Of a stretch of DNA of 64,000 nt, positions 1 through 6,442 are shown piece by piece. Origin of the DNA: Paraburkholderia megapolitana (GTDB lineage Bacteria; Pseudomonadota; Gammaproteobacteria; Burkholderiales; Burkholderiaceae); NCBI RefSeq assembly GCF_007556815.1, contig NZ_CP041745.1:3759001-3823000 (forward strand). Reading direction: 5' to 3'. The number at the start of each line of letters is the position of its first letter. Position 1 is the first letter of the stretch. The position numbers and the translations under genes are program-made. The notes beneath the pieces were generated by a model. That model made no database searches, was not told the origin of the DNA, and saw nothing but the letters and a program-made list of their open reading frames with translations.

Positions 1-1
1 G

Positions 2-739
2 GACCGTATCGGTCGCAAGCCGATCATTCTGGCCGGCTGCCTGATCGCGGCGCTGACCTACTTCCCGTTGTTCAAGGCGCTCACACACTATGCGAACCCG
101 GCACTGGAAGCCGCGACTCAACAGTCGCCGATCGTCGTGATTGCCGATCCGACCGAGTGCTCGTTCCAGTTCAACCCGGTGGGCACGGCGAAGTTCACGA
201 GTTCGTGCGACATCGCCAAGGGGGCGCTCTCGAAGGCCGGTCTGAACTACGACAACGTGGCCGCGCCGGCGGGAACGCTGGCGCAGATCAAGGTGGGCGA
301 TACGGTCGTCAACACCTATGACGGCAAGGCCGCCGACGCAAAGGATCAGGCCAAGGCATTCGACAAGACGCTCGGCAGCACGCTGAAAACCGCTGGCTAC
401 CCGGCGAAGGCGGACCCGGCGCAGTTGAACTGGCCGATGACCGTGGTGATCCTGACGATCCTCGTGATCTTCGTGACGATGGTGTACGGACCAATCGCGG
501 CGATGCTCGTGGAGATGTTCCCGACGCGCATCCGCTATACGTCGATGTCGCTGCCGTATCACATCGGCAATGGATGGTTCGGCGGCTTCCTGCCAGCGAC
601 CGCGTTCGCGATCGTCGCGGCGAAGGGCAATATTTACTCGGGGTTGTGGTATCCGATCGTGATCGCGCTGGCGACCTTCGTGATCGGTCTGATTTTCGTG
701 AAGGAGACCAAGGACTCCAATATCTACGCCAGCGATTGA
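2..739 (+). CDS. MFS transporter, C-terminal part (5' end outside window)
   Basis: This is the 3' part of a secondary transporter gene; the reading frame is open from base 2 and begins inside the gene. The first visible residues, DRIGRKP, are the classical major-facilitator loop motif, followed by a membrane segment. An unusually long polar loop follows (about residues 35-135 of the visible part), with two cysteines (ECSFQF and SSCDIA), and then the last three or four membrane helices. The terminal SMSLPYHIGNGWFGG region resembles the metabolite:H+ symporter subgroup (proline/betaine, shikimate or oxoglutarate carriers). The substrate cannot be told. The long loop should lie on the periplasmic side, where the cysteine pair could form a disulfide (inference). 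Confidence 0.9.
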   Translation, partial: DRIGRKPIILAGCLIAALTYFPLFKALTHYANPALEAATQQSPIVVIADPTECSFQFNPVGTAKFTSSCDIAKGALSKAGLNYDNVAAPAGTLAQIKVGDTVVNTYDGKAADAKDQAKAFDKTLGSTLKTAGYPAKADPAQLNWPMTVVILTILVIFVTMVYGPIAAMLVEMFPTRIRYTSMSLPYHIGNGWFGGFLPATAFAIVAAKGNIYSGLWYPIVIALATFVIGLIFVKETKDSNIYASD

Positions 740-787
740 GACTAAGGCGACGGGCTACGGCCCGGAGCGGAGTTCTGCAATGTGACG

Positions 788-810
788 GCCGGGGGTTGAC
801 AGCCCCCGGC
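788..810 (+). terminator. GC-rich hairpin after the MFS gene
   Basis: An 8-bp perfect stem (GCCGGGGG / CCCCCGGC) with a 7-base loop lies 48 bases after the MFS stop codon. No run of T follows, so it is a weak candidate for a factor-independent terminator. The loop contains the -35 box of the tRNA promoter. Confidence 0.35.
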
Positions 811-824
811 GTCGTCTTCATAAT
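796..824 (+). promoter_or_regulatory. Sigma-70 type promoter of tRNA-Met
   Basis: TTGACA at 796-801 is a perfect -35 box. It is followed after exactly 17 bases by CATAAT at 819-824, one mismatch from the -10 consensus. Transcription would begin near 831, a few bases before the mature tRNA end at 839. This is the strongest promoter match I found in the window. Confidence 0.78.
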
Positions 825-838
825 CTCGCCTCTCATAT

Positions 839-915
<77 letters not shown>

Positions 916-923
916 GTTTTATC

Positions 924-953
924 AAAGGGGTTACGCGTTTGCGTAACCCCTTT
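924..953 (+). terminator. Terminator after tRNA-Met, probably shared with the azlD operon
   Basis: A perfect 13-bp inverted repeat (AAAGGGGTTACGC, loop GTTT, GCGTAACCCCTTT) lies 8 bases after the tRNA. T and A runs flank the stem, so it could end transcription from both the tRNA (plus strand) and the convergent operon that finishes at 997 (minus strand). Confidence 0.75.
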
Positions 954-996
954 GCCGTTTACGGCGTCGTTCGAAGGCGCGAAAAAAGATACACCC

Positions 997-1308
997 CTAG
1001 ATAGACATCTGGACCAGGAAGTACACCAGGGTCGCCGCGCAGGTGGTGAGCACCAGTCCAATGCTTGTTGCAAACGTGACGACAGCCACCACCGAGATAG
1101 CGGCGATGGCTGCAACAGGCGCGGTGTGGATCTCGGTCCACGCGATGTACACCGCGAAGTTAAGAAATACAGCCATGGGTATTACCCGCTCGAGCAAGCT
1201 GTGTGCTGTGTCGTTCAGGCGCAGTCGAACGAACACGGGCAACACGCGCACGATCAGACTGGTGGCAAACAACGCCAAAATTGCCATGGCGTGCGAAGAA
1301 ACGCTCAT
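997..1308 (-). CDS. azlD: AzlD-type small subunit of amino-acid exporter
   Basis: This is a 103-residue, very hydrophobic protein with about four membrane segments, matching the size and character of AzlD. That protein is the small partner of the AzlC/AzlD exporter known for branched-chain amino acids and their analogues. The start is the ATG at 1308, which overlaps the azlC stop as ATGA; this coupling is why I reject the longer upstream reading. It is the last gene of the five-gene minus-strand operon that begins with the TVGG-repeat peptide. The context suggests that the exported compound is a product of the preceding enzymes rather than plain leucine or isoleucine (inference). Confidence 0.85.
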   Translation of the reverse strand: MSVSSHAMAILALFATSLIVRVLPVFVRLRLNDTAHSLLERVIPMAVFLNFAVYIAWTEIHTAPVAAIAAISVVAVVTFATSIGLVLTTCAATLVYFLVQMSI

Positions 1309-2021
1309 GCGCCAGCCCTCCACAGCCGCCACGTGCTGAAACAGATGCTTGGGAGCCAGAACCAGACCCGGCCTAACGTCCAGAACAGCACCAGCGCGAC
1401 CGCAACGCACAGACTGATTTCCGCGAGGCAGCGAAACCAGGGTGCCGTGATCTTTGGAACCCGAACCTTCATTTGACCAAAGGACAACACCAGCAACACA
1501 ACGCTAGCTGGAAACCCAAGATTCACTCCTTCACCAAGAAGACTGCGCGGAACCAGGCCAGCCACAAACCAGCCAGCGACGGTAGACAGGACCCATGTAC
1601 CGTAAATCGTCATGCGGATGACGAGAATGGAACTCTTCGGATCGCGCTCGTGCTCCAGCGCGTAAGCCTCGTCACCCAGTAGATGGGCAACGAAGGCGCG
1701 TTGCCCTGGAGCACGCGGCAAGCGCGACGCTGTGGCAAAGGCGATGGGTATGTATCGGCTATTGATCGAAACGGCCATCAGCAACATGGTCAGAATACCC
1801 AGTCCCTGATCTGCAAGCGGCAGCAGTGCGAACTGCCCACTCCCCGAGAATCCGAGCGCGCTGAAGAGAAAGACATCGAATGCGCTCCAGTTTGCCTGCG
1901 CAGCCAGCACACCAAAAAGCATGCAGATGGGGAGAATCGCTACCGCCGTAGGGACCGCCCGGACGAACGCCGGCCACATACCAACCGGCGCGACCGGTGA
2001 GGGATGCGTTTGCGTCGTCAT
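1305..2021 (-). CDS. azlC: AzlC-type large subunit of amino-acid exporter
   Basis: The 238-residue membrane protein shows the AzlC pattern: an early helix with GFSGSGQFALLPL, then LMAVSINSRYIPIA and a HLLGDEAYAL segment, with several further helices. AzlC and AzlD together export branched-chain amino acids and analogues such as azaleucine in characterised bacteria. The start codon at 2021 overlaps the stop of the dioxygenase gene as ATGA, and the stop overlaps the azlD start in the same way, so dioxygenase, azlC and azlD are probably translationally coupled. That coupling is the main reason to link export to the hydroxylase reaction. Confidence 0.88.
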   Translation of the reverse strand: MTTQTHPSPVAPVGMWPAFVRAVPTAVAILPICMLFGVLAAQANWSAFDVFLFSALGFSGSGQFALLPLADQGLGILTMLLMAVSINSRYIPIAFATASRLPRAPGQRAFVAHLLGDEAYALEHERDPKSSILVIRMTIYGTWVLSTVAGWFVAGLVPRSLLGEGVNLGFPASVVLLVLSFGQMKVRVPKITAPWFRCLAEISLCVAVALVLFWTLGRVWFWLPSICFSTWRLWRAGA

Positions 2022-2770
2022 GCGATTGCTTCTGTGGATAGCGTGGCCTCGCGAGCACGGCGCTCATGCGCGGGGCCATACGCACGTTTGTGCCAACGAT
2101 TGATCTCGATGACCCAGATGTCGCGATGCCCGAGCGTCCCTTGATCGGGAACGATATCGGTTGCGTAATGGATGTAGCGTTCATCGTCGATCAATATGGC
2201 CTGGTTCTCAGCGAGGATCTGACGATAAAGAACCTCACGCGACAATGGGTCGATGATTTGAGTTTCTCCGCCCACTACGTTGTGGCGCCCTGCGATAGCG
2301 ATCACGCTAAATTCGTGACCGTCGCGATGCGGCCCTTCGGGTACCGTGACGCCTTTGAATTCCGCGTTTGCTATCACCCGGATCTGATTGACGTTGAGGT
2401 GGTAGCTCTCGTTTCTGTCGACCGGCAAGACTTCGAGCACCGCGGACATCAAGGAAGAAGGATCGCATTCAAGCTGCTCGCGATGGCGCATTACGCCGCC
2501 AGCTTCGGCCAGCCGGATGTATTCGGCCGACTGGATGTACTTGCGTTGCGGCAGCAGCGCGAAGATCCATTGCCCCTCCTCCCGGTAGCCAAAGTACTGT
2601 GACAGGCGAATCTCGCGCAGTCGCTTCAGGCTATGTCCGTCTCGCGGCATATTGTCGAAGGACTCTAGTACCTGTTCCGACAGCGGCGGCGTATCGACGA
2701 CGGCATAGCCGTGGGTTTTGAAGTGGTCCGCACCGGTGACCGATGTATGTTCAAGGAAGTGTGTTTCCAT
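2018..2770 (-). CDS. 2-oxoglutarate/Fe(II) dioxygenase of the free amino-acid hydroxylase type
   Basis: This 250-residue protein carries the facial-triad pattern of a 2OG-Fe(II) oxygenase: HRD at residues 148-150 (GPHRDGHEF) and a distal His near 201 (ERYIHYATD). Size and motif spacing resemble the 2OG-Fe dioxygenase family that includes L-isoleucine 4-hydroxylase (I recall this as PF10014; not searched). Known members hydroxylate free aliphatic amino acids in the cytoplasm using oxygen and 2-oxoglutarate. The gene starts 20 bases after the radical SAM gene and ends in an ATGA overlap with azlC. Its substrate here could be a free branched amino acid, or Val/Thr residues made available from the repeat peptide; the sequence does not decide. 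Confidence 0.82.
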   Translation of the reverse strand: METHFLEHTSVTGADHFKTHGYAVVDTPPLSEQVLESFDNMPRDGHSLKRLREIRLSQYFGYREEGQWIFALLPQRKYIQSAEYIRLAEAGGVMRHREQLECDPSSLMSAVLEVLPVDRNESYHLNVNQIRVIANAEFKGVTVPEGPHRDGHEFSVIAIAGRHNVVGGETQIIDPLSREVLYRQILAENQAILIDDERYIHYATDIVPDQGTLGHRDIWVIEINRWHKRAYGPAHERRAREATLSTEAIA

Positions 2771-2790
2771 CGCGTGGTCTCTCTAATTGG

Positions 2791-4275
2791 TCAGGATGCC
2801 TGCAAGTCGAAGGTAGCAATTTCGAAAGGCTTCAGGGCTTCGATGTGCCTGCGCGTAATGCCACGGTAGAAATTGCAGGCCGATGGTTCGACGACGTCGA
2901 TGGCGCCATATTTCTTTTCGAGTGGGCCAAGACAAAGGCCGGCGCAGAAGCCCTCGATTTCGCATCCCCGACAGAAGTCCGGATTCTCGTGGCGTAGTTT
3001 GGCGTGCTCGACATAGGCGGGCGCATCGAGAAGGCCCGGACCCTGCTCAATCGAACCCAGTATGGTTGATCCCGCCTTGCAGGCGAAAACCGAGCCGTTT
3101 GGCTCGATGCTGAACTGCGCACCTTTGGCTGAGCAGTTCTTGAAACCGCGTTCGGAGACCGCGTCGTGGCCAAGCAACACCTGGAATATCTGATGCCAAT
3201 AGCCGGTCAAAACCACGCCGCGTTGTCGTCCGTACTCGACGACGCGCCACAGGCGATCGACAATGTTCTGTGCGCCGTAACGAGCGTAGAAGCTCGGATC
3301 AAAATCAACAACGACCCCGATCTCGCCTGCGCTCACATCGACGGCGAGGTCAACGATTGACTCGTCAAAATCGTTCCAGGTAGCCGATGTCAAGGCTGCG
3401 TTGATGGCAATACGGTTGCCTTTCGCCTGCAGACGTCGCAAGCCCTGCATGACCACCGGTGTGCTGTCTTCACCGTTCTTTAGTGGTCGACTTGGGCTCG
3501 TAGGTGAATCAAAGCTAACGCAAACCGCGACACGATGTCTTGCGAAAGTTTCGGCCACTTCGTCGGTGATCAGCGAACCATTCGTCACGGTTGAGTAGGC
3601 GATATGCATGTCATCGCGCTCACCATTGCCAAAGCGCTCAAGGACAGCTGCAATGGCCTTCCAGTTCAGCAGTGGCTCGCCTCCAAAGAACTGAATCATC
3701 ACACTTTGCACGCCCGACGAGCGTGAAGCCGCAAGAGCTTTTTCGACGTAGTGCACCGCATCGTGCGGCTTCATGTGCCTGTTCTTAGGATCGTATTGGT
3801 GTTCGAAGCGCTCCCTGGAGGCATACATCGAATCGTTGATATCGATCTTGATTTCATCCCGGGCTTTCAGCCGGCTAAGATCGACCTTGGCGACCTCAGC
3901 CTCTACCGACATCTCTTTTCCTTGAATGCCTTCGAAGCAATAAGTGCATCCAAAATTGCAGGCATTCGCCAGGATGAGCTGGATGATGTTGACCTTCTTC
4001 TCGACTTCGGTGGGCACAGATTGCTGCTGAGCCTCGTCGGTCACCAGGAAACCGCGCGCCAACAACTGCTGGACCAGTTCGGCCTCCCGGCAAGGAGGCT
4101 CACCATCAATCCATGATGCCGGCAGTACCCGACCTGCGCCGAATCCCTGCAGCACTTTATGCGCTGCATCGTCCAGCATGCATAGTCCGCCACGCTGGCG
4201 GTGATAAACGGCAGTGCGAGCATCTACAACGAGTTCAACAACGTCCGGGGACAAGGTATATCTATTGTTTGCCAT
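2791..4275 (-). CDS. Radical SAM/SPASM peptide maturase
   Basis: The 494-residue protein is a radical SAM enzyme with a C-terminal SPASM-type extension. Cys106, Cys110 and Cys113 (CNFGCTYC) are the CX3CX2C ligands of the SAM [4Fe-4S] cluster, and GGEPLLN (198-204) is the usual SAM-site motif. The C-terminal half has cysteines at about 381, 399, 435, 438, 444, 448 and 467, expected for auxiliary clusters. Residues 1-90 look like a small winged-helix recognition domain of the PqqD/RRE kind (low certainty). The ATG at 4275 was chosen because AAGAAGG lies 10 bases upstream and the preceding 18 codons read as leader-less noise. It follows the repeat-peptide gene directly, which is the standard arrangement of RiPP precursor and maturase. 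The reaction is unknown. Confidence 0.92.
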   Translation of the reverse strand: MANNRYTLSPDVVELVVDARTAVYHRQRGGLCMLDDAAHKVLQGFGAGRVLPASWIDGEPPCREAELVQQLLARGFLVTDEAQQQSVPTEVEKKVNIIQLILANACNFGCTYCFEGIQGKEMSVEAEVAKVDLSRLKARDEIKIDINDSMYASRERFEHQYDPKNRHMKPHDAVHYVEKALAASRSSGVQSVMIQFFGGEPLLNWKAIAAVLERFGNGERDDMHIAYSTVTNGSLITDEVAETFARHRVAVCVSFDSPTSPSRPLKNGEDSTPVVMQGLRRLQAKGNRIAINAALTSATWNDFDESIVDLAVDVSAGEIGVVVDFDPSFYARYGAQNIVDRLWRVVEYGRQRGVVLTGYWHQIFQVLLGHDAVSERGFKNCSAKGAQFSIEPNGSVFACKAGSTILGSIEQGPGLLDAPAYVEHAKLRHENPDFCRGCEIEGFCAGLCLGPLEKKYGAIDVVEPSACNFYRGITRRHIEALKPFEIATFDLQAS

Positions 4276-4319
4276 GCGCGTCAGACCTTCTTGCCTGGTT
4301 AGCGAGATACAGAAGTACA

Positions 4320-4350
4320 CGCGCCGCACGCGTTAAGCCTATGCGGCGCG
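4320..4350 (-). promoter_or_regulatory. Hairpin between precursor and maturase genes
   Basis: A perfect 9-bp GC stem (CGCGCCGCA at 4320-4328, TGCGGCGCG at 4342-4350) with a 13-base loop lies in the 83-base gap between the repeat-peptide stop and the radical SAM start. No T run follows on the minus strand. It could be an attenuator or mRNA-stability hairpin that lets the peptide be made in excess of the enzyme (inference from common RiPP operon design). Confidence 0.5.
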
Positions 4351-4358
4351 CGCAGGCC

Positions 4359-4556
4359 TTATTTGCTCAGACGGGTCTTGAGCAGCGTACGCTGCCCGCT
4401 GGACAGCGTGCCGCCCACGGTCCCGCCTACCGTACCACCCACGGTGCCACCGACAGTCCCACCAACCGTTCCACCTACAGTGCCGCCGACGGTCCCACCT
4501 ACTGTTCCGCCGACAGTCCCACCCACGGTGGAGATACTCAAAAAGTTGTCTTGCAT
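4359..4556 (-). CDS. TVGG-repeat peptide, putative RiPP precursor
   Basis: The 65-residue product consists of a 9-residue start (MQDNFLSIS), ten perfect tandem TVGG units, and a basic 16-residue tail (TLSSGQ, then RTLLKTRLSK). It has no cysteine and only one aromatic residue, Phe5, which lies outside the repeats. The ATG at 4556 has a weak ACGGGG ribosome site. An in-frame GTG at 4706 would add 50 residues but has no ribosome site, so I reject it. The gene is first in the minus-strand operon, directly before the radical SAM gene, so I call it the maturase substrate. With only nine residues before the repeats, recognition may use the C-terminal tail instead of a leader (inference). I recognise no described family. 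Confidence 0.78.
   Translation of the reverse strand: MQDNFLSISTVGGTVGGTVGGTVGGTVGGTVGGTVGGTVGGTVGGTVGGTLSSGQRTLLKTRLSK
4410..4529 (-). repeat. Ten 12-bp tandem units encoding TVGG, diversified only at wobble bases
   Basis: Ten consecutive 12-base units fill 4410-4529. Counted by eye, all 80 non-wobble bases are invariant, while the 40 wobble bases use all four nucleotides (14 G, 11 A, 9 C, 6 T on the plus strand), and no two of the ten units are identical. The array is therefore not a recent slippage product; the protein repeat has been kept while the DNA drifted. The antisense frame would read PPTV with the same wobble positions, so this pattern alone does not fix the strand. Confidence 0.95.
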
Positions 4557-5043
4557 GGAAATACCCCGTTGTGTTGAACATGGGCCAATGTCTGGCCCGC
4601 TGAATGCATCCGTTAGATCGGATACAAACTCTGGTTCGCGATGACTGGTAGCCAGGGGACGCAACGGGTAGTCGTGAACGCACGTGTCGTGCTCGTAACA
4701 AGACACTCTATTTGTACGCTACCGACGGGAGAGCCATGACGTTGTGTGTCGGTGGCACGTTGCCCGAGTCGGCGATAGTTTTGATCGTTCGTATGATTGG
4801 CACGCTATCACACGCTTTTTCTCTCGAGCAATGCAGTAGTTAATATTCCGTATATTTCACAAAAGTTAGCAACTCTTGAATTAGATCGCGGTTAGCATCG
4901 CTCTGTCGAAGCGTTCTCCGATATATCAATGGAACAGGGAAATTCTGACAGGCACTGCCGGAGACACTCAATAAAGAGCTTGAAACAAGCACAACATGAC
5001 GGCGTCCTGGCGCCCAACCGGCCCAATCGAATGCCAACCACAT
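4557..5043. other. AT-rich intergenic region upstream of the repeat-peptide operon
   Basis: No gene is supported in these 487 bases. The stretch is clearly AT-richer than its surroundings (24 G or C in the 60 bases from 4801). It must hold the promoter of the five-gene minus-strand operon, but I could not find a convincing -35/-10 pair at proper spacing. There is no transposase remnant or repeat of the tRNA 3' end here. Confidence 0.6.
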
Positions 5044-6342
5044 TCATCCCCCCACCAGTTGAACCAGCAACACCCCATTCAACACCAGCACTACCAGCGT
5101 TCCCAACACCGCACCGAGCGTCGTCACCCTACGGTTCCTGTGGCGTCCCATCAGATCGCCGCGCGACGTAAACCACACCAGCGCGATCATCGGCACCGGC
5201 AACGCGATACTCAACATCACCTGGCTCAATACCAGCGCACGGGTCGCATCGACCCCGCATGCCACGACGACAAACGCCGGCGCCATCGTAACCAGCCGCC
5301 GCACCCACACGGGAATGCGAAAACCAACAAAGCCCTGCATGATCATCTGACCGGCCATCGTACCGACCACCGAACTCGAGATACCCGATGCGATCAACGC
5401 CGCCAGAAACAGACCTGCTGCCGCCCCACCAAGCAACGGCGTCAACGTACGCCATGCGGTTTCGATACTGGCGATATCCGCGTGTCCGAAGTGAAATGCG
5501 CTCGACGCCATGATCACCATCGCCATGTTGATCAGCCCCGCGATACCGAGCGCAACCACGACTTCGAGATTCGAAAACGCGAGCAGCTTCGAGCATTCGC
5601 GATCAGTGCGCGGTCTCACGCGGTTTTGCGTCAACCCCGAATGCAGGAACAACACGTGCGGCATGACCGTCGCACCGATAATGCCGACGGAAATCGTCAA
5701 TGCATTACTGTCCGGGATGCGCGGCGTGAACGTGTGTACCACCACGGACGGCCAGTGCACCGGCGCGATCAGCAGTTCCGCGAGATACGACAGACCAATC
5801 ACACCGACAAGTGCCGCAATCACCAGCTCCAGTGGCCGAAAACCGAGCTTCTCGAATTGCAGCAGACCATAGGTGACGGCGGCGGTGATCAACATGCTGG
5901 GGATCATCGGCAGATGCAGCAATAGCGACACGCCGATCGCCCCACCTACAAACTCAGCGAGGTCTGTCGCCATCGCGGCGATTTCGCTCATCCCCCACAT
6001 CGCGATCACCCAACGGCGTGGCAACGATTCGCGGCATAACTCCGCCAGGTTGCGTCCCGTGACAAGTCCGAGTTTTGCAGACAACGACTGGAACAGCATC
6101 GCCACGATGTTGGCGAGCGCCACCACCCACAGCAGCGTATAGCCATAGCCCGCACCTGCCTGAATGTTGGTCGCGAAGTTGCCGGGGTCCATATAAGCGA
6201 TGGACGCAACCACCGCAGGCCCCACAAATGGCAGCACCGCACGCGCGCCACGCCGGCGCCCTGCGAGAGTTTCGCGGATATCGAAACAGGCCTGCTCGGT
6301 CAGCGTCTGCGGAACGATCGCTTCGCTCATCACTTCGTCCAT
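5044..6342 (-). CDS. mntH: Nramp-family manganese/divalent metal transporter
   Basis: The 432-residue protein is an inner-membrane Nramp carrier that imports Mn2+ (or Fe2+) with protons. The first membrane helix carries the metal-binding DPGNFATN motif (about residues 52-59), and helix 6 carries MPHVLFLHS, where the His and Met shape metal binding. Around eleven hydrophobic segments are present, the expected fold and length. A second ATG four codons downstream (6330) is an alternative start, and neither has a strong ribosome site. The gene stands alone, 101 bases from the convergent-side neighbour, and no MntR box was identified. Confidence 0.92.
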   Translation of the reverse strand: MDEVMSEAIVPQTLTEQACFDIRETLAGRRRGARAVLPFVGPAVVASIAYMDPGNFATNIQAGAGYGYTLLWVVALANIVAMLFQSLSAKLGLVTGRNLAELCRESLPRRWVIAMWGMSEIAAMATDLAEFVGGAIGVSLLLHLPMIPSMLITAAVTYGLLQFEKLGFRPLELVIAALVGVIGLSYLAELLIAPVHWPSVVVHTFTPRIPDSNALTISVGIIGATVMPHVLFLHSGLTQNRVRPRTDRECSKLLAFSNLEVVVALGIAGLINMAMVIMASSAFHFGHADIASIETAWRTLTPLLGGAAAGLFLAALIASGISSSVVGTMAGQMIMQGFVGFRIPVWVRRLVTMAPAFVVVACGVDATRALVLSQVMLSIALPVPMIALVWFTSRGDLMGRHRNRRVTTLGAVLGTLVVLVLNGVLLVQLVGG

Positions 6343-6442
6343 GACGACTCCAGTACGGTGTCACGATTGCCTTACCCGGTGCAACAACTGAAGCCCGCAA
6401 CGCACTAGCGATAATGCGTGGCGGGTCCTGTGCACGCGTCGT

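Noticed and set aside
4363..4644. Plus-strand frame reading PPTV repeats across the TVGG array
   Set aside because: It begins at TTG without a ribosome site, opposes the operon and its flanks do not look like protein. It shares the same wobble positions because GGN GGN GTN ACN reads as degenerate Pro, Pro, Thr and Val codons on the other strand.
4557..4706. GTG start at 4706 that would add 50 residues to the repeat peptide
   Set aside because: No purine-rich ribosome site precedes it, and the added part has unlike composition. The ATG at 4556 is preferred, though its own ribosome site is weak.
4990..5043. Possible copy of the tRNA-Met 3' end marking an island border
   Set aside because: Only short, scattered similarity was seen, not a direct repeat, and no integrase gene is present in the window.
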